Source of the DNA: Akkermansiaceae bacterium
GTDB lineage: Bacteria; Verrucomicrobiota; Verrucomicrobiia; Verrucomicrobiales; Akkermansiaceae
DNA length: 64,000 nt
NCBI GenBank assembly: GCA_903919975.1
Contig: CAIXKE010000003.1
Location: 25,220-89,219, forward strand
Direction: 5' to 3'
Position numbers and translations under genes: made by a program. Shown one piece after another: positions 17,308 to 25,757 of the stretch. Under the pieces are notes generated by a model. It searched no databases, was not told where the DNA came from, and saw only the letters and a list, made by a program, of their open reading frames with translations. How positions within the stretch are numbered: the first letter of the stretch is position 1; each line of letters opens with the position of its first letter.

Positions 17308-17627
17308 CAAGCGGGGAGGAATGAGCAAATGTATTCGCAGATATATTCATCCACCTTGATGGTGAAGCCGCTGTTTCCGGGGACATCGAACGATGTTCCG
17401 GCGGAGATGACGAGGGGCACCGTGGTGCCGTCGAGCACGACTTCGCAATGGCCGGTGATGATTTCCATGCGCTCTGGGGCGGCGGTGCCGAAGTGGAACT
17501 TGCCGGGGTAGATTAGGCCGAGGGTTTTGCGGCTGCCATCTTGGAAATGAACGGTGTGGGAAACTACTTTGCCATCGAAATAGAGGTTGGCTTTGGTATC
17601 GACGGTTACGTTTTGGAATGAGGTCAT
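17307..17627 (-). CDS. ppnP: Pyrimidine/purine nucleoside phosphorylase (PpnP, DUF1255)
   Basis: A small cupin-fold enzyme (106 residues) that cleaves a broad range of nucleosides with phosphate. The sequence fits along its whole length: FQNVTVDTKANLYFDGKVVS, HTVHFQDGSRKTLGLIYPG, FGTAAPERMEIITGHCEV, and the end GTSFDVPGNSGFTIKV. ATG 17627 matches the family start. The gap to the upstream rhodanese gene is 31 bp, and it couples to the next gene through TGATG. Confidence 0.93.
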   Translation of the reverse strand: MTSFQNVTVDTKANLYFDGKVVSHTVHFQDGSRKTLGLIYPGKFHFGTAAPERMEIITGHCEVVLDGTTVPLVISAGTSFDVPGNSGFTIKVDEYICEYICSFLPA

Positions 17628-17658
17628 GATGATGAGGTAATGATGTGGTGAGGGTGAA

Positions 17659-18183
17659 TTATTCGGATGGCAGATCGGCGTCTTTCCAAGCATCCCATCC
17701 GCCGGCATAAACTGCGGTCGGATAGCCGAAGCCAGCGAGCTGGGTGGCCACGGACATGGCATCCGGGCAGTTGCTACTGGAGCAATAAACGACAATGATT
17801 TTCCCGGCGGCGAGGGCGGCCTTGATTTCGGTTTCGCGTTGGCGGATCAGGTTGGCGCAGTTTTGTTTCGGGAGATGGATCGCGCCCGGAATGTGGCTGA
17901 GATGATAGAAAAATCCGAGACGGGCGTCGAACACGAGTGCCTTGCCGGATTGTTGAAGGGCGAAGAAGTTCTCAAGCGAGATTGAGGAAACTGCGACCCG
18001 GCTGTTCTTGCGGACGGGCTTTGGGGATTGCGGGTTGTTAGGGGACGTCTTTGGACGTGCCGCAGGATCAAGATGTGGCCCGTCGGTGGATCCCTCAAAG
18101 GGCGGCCCTAACGGCTTCTCCACGCAGGCGGCAAGCGCCAGCGCGAGAGCCGGAATGGCATGCCTGGTCCGAAATCGAATCAT
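17659..18183 (-). CDS. Rhodanese-domain lipoprotein
   Basis: A 174-residue exported lipoprotein (lipobox LALALAAC near residue 20) with a linker and one rhodanese domain. Motifs include ALVFDARLGFFYHLSHIPGA, then the active-site loop VVYCSSSNCPDA with its catalytic cysteine, and GGWDAWKDADLP at the end. Rhodaneses carry sulfane sulfur; extracytoplasmic ones are poorly understood. ATG 18183 overlaps the FKBP stop codon in ATGA. The frame is open upstream to 18660, but that part is antisense-like. Confidence 0.88.
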   Translation of the reverse strand: MIRFRTRHAIPALALALAACVEKPLGPPFEGSTDGPHLDPAARPKTSPNNPQSPKPVRKNSRVAVSSISLENFFALQQSGKALVFDARLGFFYHLSHIPGAIHLPKQNCANLIRQRETEIKAALAAGKIIVVYCSSSNCPDAMSVATQLAGFGYPTAVYAGGWDAWKDADLPSE

Positions 18184-19028
18184 TTGACGATCTCGATCAA
18201 TTCGACATCGAAAACCAGAGTGCCGGCGGGTGCGCCCGGAGGCGGGGTTTCGCCATAGGCGAGTTTTGCAGGGATCCAGAGGCGGCGTTTCTCGCCGGCG
18301 ACCATCAGCTGCACGCCTTCGGTCCAGCCTGGAATCACTTGGTTGAGCGGGAAAACGATCGATTCGTTGCGCATCACCGAGCTGTCGAAGAGTTTGCCAT
18401 CGGTGGTCCAGCCGGAGTAGTGGACTTTCACTTGATCGGTCGCCTTCGGGTGAACGGCGCCGGTTCCTTTGACGAGCACTTTGGAGGCGATGCCGGAGGC
18501 GGTCTTTTCGGCCGATGCGGGGGCTGCGGCCACATCTTCCGGTACGGCGGGGGGCTTGGGAGCCTCCTTGATGCCGAGTAATTCGACATCGAAGACCAGC
18601 GTGCCACCGGGGCGTCCGCCGCCGGGGTTTTCGCCATAAGCGAGATCCGCAGGAATCCAAAAGCGGCGTTTTTCACCGATCACCATGAGTTGCACCCCTT
18701 CGGTCCAGCCTTTGATCACACCGTTGAGCGGGAAGCTGGTGGGTTGGCCGCGTTTCACCGAGCTATCGAAGAGTTTTCCATCGGTGGTCCAGCCCGAATA
18801 GTGAACGGTCACGGTATCGGCGGCAGAGGGTTTCTTGTCGCCCTTGCCCTCTTGAATGACTTTCGAGGACAGGCCGGATGCGGATTTTTTGGCATCGGCG
18901 GGCGGGGCGGAGACGTCGGATGGTGTTTCAGGCATGGTGGGTTCGGCTTGTGCGGTTAGGGTGAGGGCAAGTGCCAGCCCAGCGACGGGGGCGGCGAGAA
19001 TTCGCAAGGGATTTGAAATGAAACTCAT
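18180..19028 (-). CDS. Exported protein with two tandem FKBP domains
   Basis: A 282-residue periplasmic prolyl isomerase. After a signal peptide (ending LTAQAE) there are two consecutive FKBP domains of about 100 residues. Each carries the pattern VHYSGWTTDGKLFDSSV, FPLN..I.GWTEGVQLM, GEKRR.WIPA.LAYGE and GTLVFDVEL. The high similarity of the two domains suggests internal duplication. Linkers are rich in A and P. First gene of an operon that continues with the rhodanese lipoprotein (ATGA overlap), ppnP and the DUF2459 lipoprotein. Confidence 0.92.
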   Translation of the reverse strand: MSFISNPLRILAAPVAGLALALTLTAQAEPTMPETPSDVSAPPADAKKSASGLSSKVIQEGKGDKKPSAADTVTVHYSGWTTDGKLFDSSVKRGQPTSFPLNGVIKGWTEGVQLMVIGEKRRFWIPADLAYGENPGGGRPGGTLVFDVELLGIKEAPKPPAVPEDVAAAPASAEKTASGIASKVLVKGTGAVHPKATDQVKVHYSGWTTDGKLFDSSVMRNESIVFPLNQVIPGWTEGVQLMVAGEKRRLWIPAKLAYGETPPPGAPAGTLVFDVELIEIVK

Positions 19029-19059
19029 GGGCGGAGGCTCGACGGCCCGGGCGCCGCTG

Positions 19060-19473
19060 TCAACCCCTTGGATGGGTTGGGTTTGGAGTTTTTGGTCGGA
19101 CTTGCAAGACTGTAGGTTCGTTGCAATACGGGCAACGGAACGAATTGTGGAATAGGATGTCGGAAGCCACACGCAGGCGGTAGCTGCAGAATAATTTCCG
19201 GGAATTTCGGTTTTTCACGCAACGTCGGTTGCCCAAAACCGGCGTGATGCAAAGCGGGCAAATCGTCCGTGCCCCCACGAACCATTGGGCGTAAATCATC
19301 AATCCGGCGATGATTATTACGACCATGGAGATCCAAGTGAGTTCATCATTAATCATGATGATCGAATAGATCAATACGCCGCCACCGATTGGAAAAAGAA
19401 GGCATCCGATATACCATAAAAAAGCAGCGAGGCGGAAGCGATAGATCGCGGATTTGGAACGAAGATGGTGCAT
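19060..19473 (-). CDS. Small membrane protein with zinc-ribbon-like cysteines
   Basis: A 137-residue protein with two membrane segments (LAAFLWYIGCLLFPIGGG and WISMVVIIIAGLMIYAQWF). The cysteine-rich C-terminal part has ICPLC at one end and CPYC at the other, with further cysteines between, compatible with one or two zinc-binding knuckles. No family recognised. It lies 31 bp upstream of the tandem FKBP gene and could share its transcript. Confidence 0.7.
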   Translation of the reverse strand: MHHLRSKSAIYRFRLAAFLWYIGCLLFPIGGGVLIYSIIMINDELTWISMVVIIIAGLMIYAQWFVGARTICPLCITPVLGNRRCVKNRNSRKLFCSYRLRVASDILFHNSFRCPYCNEPTVLQVRPKTPNPTHPRG

Positions 19474-19615
19474 TTTTTAGCTGCGCATATTGATATGGAA
19501 AAGCGGGTGAAGCAATATCAGTGCCGTCTCTGACGAGAATCGTGAATTACATGAATGCCAAATAATAAGCCCCAAGTAGCGGGACGATTTATTTTCGATG
19601 GTTAGCTGTAACATG

Positions 19616-19885
19616 TTAAAAAAGAGATCTTTGGGATGGGTTATCTTGTTTCACCCGGGACGGTCCGGCGAGTAGAGCGTCGATTTGCATGAGCAGATCG
19701 AGCGATGGGATTTCGTTGCCCTCCAGCACGGTTCTAAGGCGGGTGCGCCAATCGTCCGCTGATCCGCCGTTTTCGGAGGCGAGAACCATGGCGATCTGGC
19801 TCAGGCGTCCGCTCACCGCCAATTGGCGACCGGTCCGACGCAGCCAAGTGTCAAAATAAGGTCGATCTGGATTCGGGGTGAACAC
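19616..19885 (-). CDS. Small hypothetical protein downstream of uvrB
   Basis: An 89-residue soluble protein (FDTWLRRTGRQLAVSGRLSQ, ending GPSRVKQDNPSQRSLF) that looks like a helix-rich, possibly DNA-binding, small protein. It starts 31 bp after the uvrB stop codon on the same strand and is probably cotranscribed. No family assignment; a link to repair is only suggested by position. Confidence 0.65.
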   Translation of the reverse strand: MFTPNPDRPYFDTWLRRTGRQLAVSGRLSQIAMVLASENGGSADDWRTRLRTVLEGNEIPSLDLLMQIDALLAGPSRVKQDNPSQRSLF

Positions 19886-19916
19886 GGGGCAAGACTCTGG
19901 TGCGCGGCGCTGCGGG

Positions 19917-22097
19917 TCAAGAGGACACTCGGGGTTTGCGGGAGCTTTTGGCGCTTGGGTATTTGACGGGAGGCATCGGCTTGGCGGGAGCGGGGGATTT
20001 TAGTGCGGCGATTTGGTCGCGCAGGTGGGCGGCGCGTTCGAATTCGAGACGTGATGACGCCTCGCGCATTTCCAACTCCAATTCGGCGATGACGCGGAGT
20101 TTGTCATAAGTTTCCAGATTGTCGGCCACCAAGGATTGATTGAGGGATTCCGCTTGTTCGCGTTCCTTTTCATGGGTTTGCAGGCTGTGTTGCAAAGCGC
20201 GCTTGACGCCCTGCGGGGTGATTCCGTGGGTTTCGTTGTGTTCTTGCTGGCGCGTCCGGCGGTGCTCGGTGACGTCGAGCAGGGCTTGGATCGAATCGGT
20301 CACGCGATCACAGAAAAGCACGCATTCGCCGGTGATGTGGCGGGCCGCGCGGCCGGCGGTCTGGATGAGCGAGGTTTGGTTGCGCAGGAAACCCTCCTTG
20401 TCGGCATCCAGGATGCAAACGAGAGAAACCTCGGGCAGGTCGAGGCCTTCGCGGAGTAGATTGATTCCGACTAACACGTCCACGGTTGCGGCGCGGAGTT
20501 GGCGCAGGATTTCCACCCGCTCGACGGCGTCGATGTCGGCATGGATGTAGCGCACTTTGAGGCCGGTGCTTTGCAGGTATTCGCTGAGATCCTCGGCGGT
20601 TTTTTTGGTGAGGGTGGTGACCAGCACGCGTTCATGGCGTTCGACCCTCTGGCGGCAGAGTTCGATGGTTTCATCGATCTGGCCCTTGAGCGGGCGCAGG
20701 GTGATCACTGGATCCAGCAAGCCGGTGGGGCGGATGATTTGCTCGACGATCAAGGGTGTGCCGCGCTTGGTGGGATCGAATTGTTCGATCGATTCGTCAT
20801 TGCCGCTCGCCTTGACGCGGAGTTCGCGCCAATTCGGCGAGCCGCCTTCCTTGCGGGATTTCACCGGGATGAAGCGATGGTTTTCCGGCCGGGAGTTGAT
20901 GTATTCGAAGGGTCCCGGCGTGGCGGAAACATAAACCCGTTGGCCGGTCATCTGCATGAATTCCTCGAAGCGCAGCGGGCGGTTGTCCAAGGCGCTCGGG
21001 AGTCGGAAGCCATGATCGACGAGAACCGTCTTGCGGCTTTTGTCGCCCTCATACATGCCGCCGATCTGTGGGATGGTGGCGTGGCTTTCATCGATGAGCA
21101 GGAGGAAGTCCCGCGGGAAAAAGTCCAGCAAGGTGTGTGGACGCGCGCCCGGTTCGCGGCCGGTTAGGTGACGGGAATAGTTTTCAATTCCTTGGCAAAA
21201 TCCCATTTCGGCCATCATTTCGAGGTCGTAGTCGGTGCGCATGCGCAACCTTTGCGCTTCGATGAGTTTGCTTTCCTTCTCGAAATTGGCGACTTGTGTG
21301 GTGGCCTCGTCGCGGATGGCAACCATTGCCCTTTTCATTTTATCGCCGGAGGTGACGAATTGCTTGGCGGGGAAAAACGTGTGACTTTCCAAGCGGTCGA
21401 TCATTTTCCCGGTGAGAGTATGGATGCTGGTGATGCGCTCGATTTCGTCGTCGAAGAACTCCACACGGATTGCGGTTTCGTCGAGGTAGGCGGGGTGGAC
21501 TTCCACCACATCGCCGCGGACGCGGAATTTCCCCCGGCCGAAAGCGATGTCGTTGCGTTCGAAAAGCATGCCGACCAGGGAGTTGAGGAATTCCTCGCGT
21601 GTCAGTTGTTGTCCGACACGCACCGGAACCATCATGTTTTCGTAATCTTCCGGAGATCCCAAACCATAGATGCAGGAAACCGATGCGACCACGATCGTGT
21701 CCTCACGAGTGAGCAGCGAGCCCATCGTGCTGAGGCGCAAGCGCTCGATCTCATCGTTGATGGAGGAGTCTTTTTCAATATAAGTATCGCTGCGCGGGAT
21801 GTAGGCTTCCGGTTGATAGTAATCGAAATACGACACAAAATATTCGACCGCATTGTGCGGGAAAAAGTTTTTAAACTCCGAGTATAGTTGCGCCGCCAAC
21901 GTTTTGTTGTGGCTCATGATGAGCGTCGGCTTGCCATGCCCGGCGATCAGGTTCGCCATGGTGAAGGTTTTCCCGGATCCGGTCACGCCGAGCAAAGTTT
22001 GGTGGCGGTTTCCGGCGGCGAGCGATTTCGAGAGTTTCCCGATCGCCTGCGCCTGATCGCCCTCAGGTTGGTAGTCGCTGACCAGTTGAAATGGCAT
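19917..22097 (-). CDS. uvrB: Excinuclease ABC subunit B
   Basis: The damage-verifying helicase-like subunit of nucleotide excision repair. It has 726 residues. Visible features are the Walker A motif GVTGSGKT (37-44), the beta-hairpin region with YFDYYQPEAYIP, SCIYGLGSPEDY, DESH, the SATPGPFE segment, helicase motifs V and VI (GINLLREGLDLPEVSLV and QTAGRAARH), and a C-terminal UVR domain (LEFERAAHLRDQI). The C-terminal extension is rich in P, K and S. It is divergent from the RapA-like gene. Confidence 0.98.
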   Translation of the reverse strand: MPFQLVSDYQPEGDQAQAIGKLSKSLAAGNRHQTLLGVTGSGKTFTMANLIAGHGKPTLIMSHNKTLAAQLYSEFKNFFPHNAVEYFVSYFDYYQPEAYIPRSDTYIEKDSSINDEIERLRLSTMGSLLTREDTIVVASVSCIYGLGSPEDYENMMVPVRVGQQLTREEFLNSLVGMLFERNDIAFGRGKFRVRGDVVEVHPAYLDETAIRVEFFDDEIERITSIHTLTGKMIDRLESHTFFPAKQFVTSGDKMKRAMVAIRDEATTQVANFEKESKLIEAQRLRMRTDYDLEMMAEMGFCQGIENYSRHLTGREPGARPHTLLDFFPRDFLLLIDESHATIPQIGGMYEGDKSRKTVLVDHGFRLPSALDNRPLRFEEFMQMTGQRVYVSATPGPFEYINSRPENHRFIPVKSRKEGGSPNWRELRVKASGNDESIEQFDPTKRGTPLIVEQIIRPTGLLDPVITLRPLKGQIDETIELCRQRVERHERVLVTTLTKKTAEDLSEYLQSTGLKVRYIHADIDAVERVEILRQLRAATVDVLVGINLLREGLDLPEVSLVCILDADKEGFLRNQTSLIQTAGRAARHITGECVLFCDRVTDSIQALLDVTEHRRTRQQEHNETHGITPQGVKRALQHSLQTHEKEREQAESLNQSLVADNLETYDKLRVIAELELEMREASSRLEFERAAHLRDQIAALKSPAPAKPMPPVKYPSAKSSRKPRVSS

Positions 22098-22424
22098 CCG
22101 CCCGCTTCATAACCTCGCAATCCGAATGCTGCAAGTGTTGCAATCCTCATGGCCGACTCATCAAATTCAGGCGGTGATTTTTCAGCCGCAACAAGGCGCA
22201 AAAATACGCAAAATAAAAAAACCTGAGGTCGGTGATTCCCGGTTTGGTGCAAACAACCACGCATCGCCACTCGAAATGACCCTCCGGCGTGCGGATTTAA
22301 GTATCCAATCGGGATTTTGCGCCCTTTTTGCGATTTTTTGCGGCCAAGGAAATTTAGATGCGTCGACCCAGCGGCAATCCCGGTGCTCGACCTCGCTCTG
22401 GTTCGATTTTATACCGTCGGCCAC
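22098..22424. promoter_or_regulatory. Divergent intergenic region of uvrB and the RapA-like gene
   Basis: This 327-bp gap must hold both promoters. I could not identify a convincing LexA-type operator by eye. Most of it is occupied by the dispersed palindrome at 22185-22344. Confidence 0.4.
22185..22344. repeat. Dispersed long imperfect palindrome, GCAAA family
   Basis: The left arm GCCGCAACAAGGCGCAAAAA, followed by TACGCAAAAT, faces the right arm GGATTTTGCGCCCTTTTTGC, followed by GATTTTTTGCGGC. The arms are built from repeated GCGCAAAA-type words, a different vocabulary from the CAGAT family. Confidence 0.7.
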
Positions 22425-25118
22425 ATGCAGCAACCCTCTCCTGGACAACGGTGGATTTCCACTTCCGAACCCGCGCTCGGTCTCGGGCGGATTCATGCTT
22501 TCGATAGCGGGCGCGTGGATGTTCGTTTTCCTGCGGCCGAGGAAACCCGCGCTTACGCCTTCGAGTCCGCGCCGCTGGTAAGAGTCCGCTTCGAGCCGGG
22601 CGATGTGATTTCGGACCGTGAGGGTCGCGAGATGACTGTCGAAAAAGTTTCCGCTCATGGTGAATTGCTCACTTATCATGGTTGCGGATTCCAGATCACC
22701 GAGAGCGAGTTGCTCGACACCTTGAATTTCGTGCGCCCGGAAAAACGCTTGCTCGCTGGGCTCTGCGATCATCCGCGTGATTTCGACCAACGCCTCCAGG
22801 CACTCGATTGGAATACCCGCATCCGCCAGTCGCCCGCGCGTGGCTTCATCGGGGCCCGTATCGATCTGATTCCGCACCAACTCGCGATTATCGCGGAAAC
22901 AGCGGGCCGGCTCCATCCCCGGGTTTTGTTAGCCGATGAAGTGGGCTTGGGGAAAACCATTGAAGCCTGTTTGATTTTGCATCGCCTGCATCTCACGGGG
23001 CTCGCCTCTCGCATCCTGATTCTGGTGCCTGAGCCGCTCGTTCACCAATGGTTCATTGAGCTTTTGCGGCGATTCAATCTGCTTTTCGCGATCTTCGATG
23101 AGGACCGCTGTGAATCGATTGGAGCGCACGATCCGGAAGCCAATCCGTTTCTGGATTCCCAACTCATCCTCGCCGCCACCGATTTTCTAACTGCCTCGCC
23201 AGAACGCGCCGTGCAGGCGCATGCCGCCGGATTTGACCTGCTCATCGTGGACGAGGCGCATCACCTCGAGTGGTCGCCGGGCGAGCCATCCACCGCCTAT
23301 TCCATGGTTGAAATGCTCGCGCGGGAAATCCCGGCACTGCTGTTGCTGACGGCCACGCCACAGCAACTCGGGCCTGGCGGGCACTTTGCCCGGCTGCGGT
23401 TGCTAGATCCGGATCGCTACTCGGATCTGGATGCGTTTCTCGAGGAGTCCCACTCGTACGCCCCGCTTGCGGCAGCGGTGGAGGAATTGAAAAACGGCGG
23501 GATTCCGGAAAATATCGATTCTTTCGCAGCCCGCTCGCCGCGCGCGGCAAACCATCTGGCCGCGCTTCGAGCGGGCGATGATTCCGCTCGCGCAGCGCTC
23601 ATCGGGGAGCTGATCGATTCCTTCGGCACCGGTCGCGTCTTGTTTCGCAACACCCGCGAACGCCTCAGCGGATTTCCTGAGCGTCGGCCGCAGCTCCATC
23701 CGCTGAAGGAAGGGGAATCGCCATACACCTGGCTCGCCGGACTACTCCGCTCACTGCCGGAGGATGAAAAAATCCTGCTCATCACCAGTTCGCCCGATGC
23801 GGCAATCGCGGTGCAGGAAAAACTGCTCGCGGAAATCCACGTCGAATCCGCCTTGTTTCATGAAGAACTGAGCTTTCTTCAGCGCGACCGCAATGCCGCC
23901 TGGTTCGCCGATCCCGAGGGTGCGCGCATTCTCATGTGCTCGGAAATCGGCAGCGAAGGCCGGAATTTCCAGTTTGCCCATCACCTCGTGTTGTTCGGAC
24001 TTCCGCGCGATCCTGAGTTGCTAGAGCAACGCATCGGTCGTCTCGACCGCATCGGCCAGACCGGCACCATTCACATTCACGTGCCTTTCGGCGTGGGCAG
24101 TCAGTCGGAATTTCATGCCCGCTGGCTTCATGAGGGGCTGGATGCCTTCACTCGTCCGCTCAAGGGTGCCACCGCACTCGCATCGGTGTTGCTGCCGGAA
24201 CTTGATGGAATCAAACCGGGAAATTTCGACGCCTTTCTGGTTCGCAGCCGGGTGTTGAAAGAAAGCATCGCCCGCGAGCTTTCCACCGGTCATGACCGAT
24301 TGCTTGAGCTTGGCGCACCCGCGCCCAAAAAAGCGGATGAATTGTTAGCATTGATCCGTGCCGCTGATTCCGACCATCGTTTCGAGCGTTTCGTCGTAAG
24401 GCTCCTTGATCATCTGGGTCTTGATGTTTCCGATCTATCCACCCGCAGTTATCATTTCAATCGCGGCCACCGCCACGGTGATACTTTTGCCGATTTGCCG
24501 GAAGAGGGGCTCTCCACTACGCTCGATCGTGACACGGCGCTCACGCGCGAGGATTTAACATTTCTTAGCGCGGATCATCCGGTTTTTCTCGGAGCCTTGG
24601 AACAATTTCTCGATAGCGAGTCTGGCAACGCTTCCTTCGCCCATTGGAAAACCGGCAAAGGTAAGGCCGTTCTACTGGAATGTGCCTTCGTGCTCGAAGT
24701 GCTCGCGCCCACGCGTCTGCACCTCGATCGTTTTCTGCCGCCCACCGTCATCCGGGTGATTGTCGATCACCAGGGCAATCCGGTTTCCGCCAATCTTCCA
24801 TCGGCAGTCCTGCTGCCCGGAGATTCCCGCCGCCTGGTCAGCCAAGAAGCGTTCCGCAGGGATTTGTTTCCGAAAATGCTCGCGGCGGCCCGCCCGCTCG
24901 CTGTCACCGCCGGTGAGCCATCCGCACAAGCCGCCCGCCAACTAGCCGCTGAAACACTGGGTTCCGAGATCGCTCGCCTCGAAGACCTCGCCACCCGGAA
25001 TTCCCATATCCCGGATGCGGAACTCGCCGCGTTGCGCTCCCTGCGCGACGAAATTCTGGATGTTTTAGCGTCGCCCCGAGTCCGCTTGGACGCGCTCCGT
25101 CTGATCTGGTGCGTTTAG
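22425..25118 (+). CDS. RapA/HepA-like SWI2/SNF2 ATPase
   Basis: An 897-residue helicase-like ATPase, most like RapA, which binds RNA polymerase and helps recycle it. Residues 1-100 are beta-rich, comparable to the RapA Tudor-like region (GLGRIHAFDSGRVDVRFP). The SNF2 motor shows DEVGLGKT (171-178), LVPEPLVHQWFIELLRRF, DEAHH (276-280), LTATPQQ, and motifs V/VI around LMCSEIGSEGRNFQFAHHLV and EQRIGRLDRIGQTG. The C-terminal part matches the RapA C-terminal domain only in outline. ATG 22425 excludes palindrome-derived sequence upstream. Confidence 0.88.
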   Translation: MQQPSPGQRWISTSEPALGLGRIHAFDSGRVDVRFPAAEETRAYAFESAPLVRVRFEPGDVISDREGREMTVEKVSAHGELLTYHGCGFQITESELLDTLNFVRPEKRLLAGLCDHPRDFDQRLQALDWNTRIRQSPARGFIGARIDLIPHQLAIIAETAGRLHPRVLLADEVGLGKTIEACLILHRLHLTGLASRILILVPEPLVHQWFIELLRRFNLLFAIFDEDRCESIGAHDPEANPFLDSQLILAATDFLTASPERAVQAHAAGFDLLIVDEAHHLEWSPGEPSTAYSMVEMLAREIPALLLLTATPQQLGPGGHFARLRLLDPDRYSDLDAFLEESHSYAPLAAAVEELKNGGIPENIDSFAARSPRAANHLAALRAGDDSARAALIGELIDSFGTGRVLFRNTRERLSGFPERRPQLHPLKEGESPYTWLAGLLRSLPEDEKILLITSSPDAAIAVQEKLLAEIHVESALFHEELSFLQRDRNAAWFADPEGARILMCSEIGSEGRNFQFAHHLVLFGLPRDPELLEQRIGRLDRIGQTGTIHIHVPFGVGSQSEFHARWLHEGLDAFTRPLKGATALASVLLPELDGIKPGNFDAFLVRSRVLKESIARELSTGHDRLLELGAPAPKKADELLALIRAADSDHRFERFVVRLLDHLGLDVSDLSTRSYHFNRGHRHGDTFADLPEEGLSTTLDRDTALTREDLTFLSADHPVFLGALEQFLDSESGNASFAHWKTGKGKAVLLECAFVLEVLAPTRLHLDRFLPPTVIRVIVDHQGNPVSANLPSAVLLPGDSRRLVSQEAFRRDLFPKMLAAARPLAVTAGEPSAQAARQLAAETLGSEIARLEDLATRNSHIPDAELAALRSLRDEILDVLASPRVRLDALRLIWCV

Positions 25119-25181
25119 CTGGTGTGTTTTTGGGCGATTTGTTCGCTTTTCAAACCTCATCGACCTTGTCAGGGTTCCGCC

Positions 25182-25646
25182 ATGGAAAGTCATGAAGTCT
25201 TGAAGCGGGCGCTCCGCAAAACCTCCCCCAAAGCCGTGGCGTCCGATCTCGGGATTTCGCTTTCCTTGGTTTACAAGTGGGCGGAAAAACCCACTGACGA
25301 TAGCTCCGGCAGTCGCAATCCGCTCGACCGATTGCTGCAAATCATCGAGCTCAGTGGAGATACCGGGATCGTCGAGTGGCTGTGCCGCCAGCAGGGCGGG
25401 CATTTTGTCAAAGACCCGGACGTCGAGGGCTATCAAATCGACCATGTCCTGCCGGCCACCCAGGAAATCATTGGCCAGTTTTCCAATCTTTTGGCCCAAA
25501 TCTCCGCGGCTGCAAATGACCAGTCGGTGAGCCAGTCGGAAGCCGATGAAATCCGCCAGTGCTGGGACAAGCTCAAAAGCTATGCAGAGGCCTTCGTGCG
25601 TTCCTGTGAAGCGGGCGATTTTGAAACGATGCGCCGAATTAAGTGA
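25182..25646 (+). CDS. CII-like helix-turn-helix regulator
   Basis: A 154-residue putative transcription regulator. The N-terminal third has a helix-turn-helix (SPKAVASDLGISLSLVYKWA), similar to phage CII-type or Cro-type proteins. The rest is helical (LPATQEIIGQFSNLLAQISA, then a second helix). ATG 25182 was chosen because it begins directly before the DNA-binding segment. It follows the RapA-like gene on the same strand by 63 bp and could be cotranscribed. The target is unknown. Confidence 0.7.
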   Translation: MESHEVLKRALRKTSPKAVASDLGISLSLVYKWAEKPTDDSSGSRNPLDRLLQIIELSGDTGIVEWLCRQQGGHFVKDPDVEGYQIDHVLPATQEIIGQFSNLLAQISAAANDQSVSQSEADEIRQCWDKLKSYAEAFVRSCEAGDFETMRRIK

Positions 25647-25757
25647 GGGGAAATGGGAGTCTCAGTCATCCTGAAGCGCCGGGAAATGGGATGACCTACC
25701 GAAGCATTGCGTCTCCGCCCGAAGCTAAATGGGGTCGCACGATTTCAAGTTCCTCTA

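Noticed and set aside
18184..18660. N-terminal extension of the rhodanese lipoprotein
   Set aside because: The extension is an alternate-frame reading of the FKBP gene, whereas ATG 18183 gives a lipobox and an ATGA junction.
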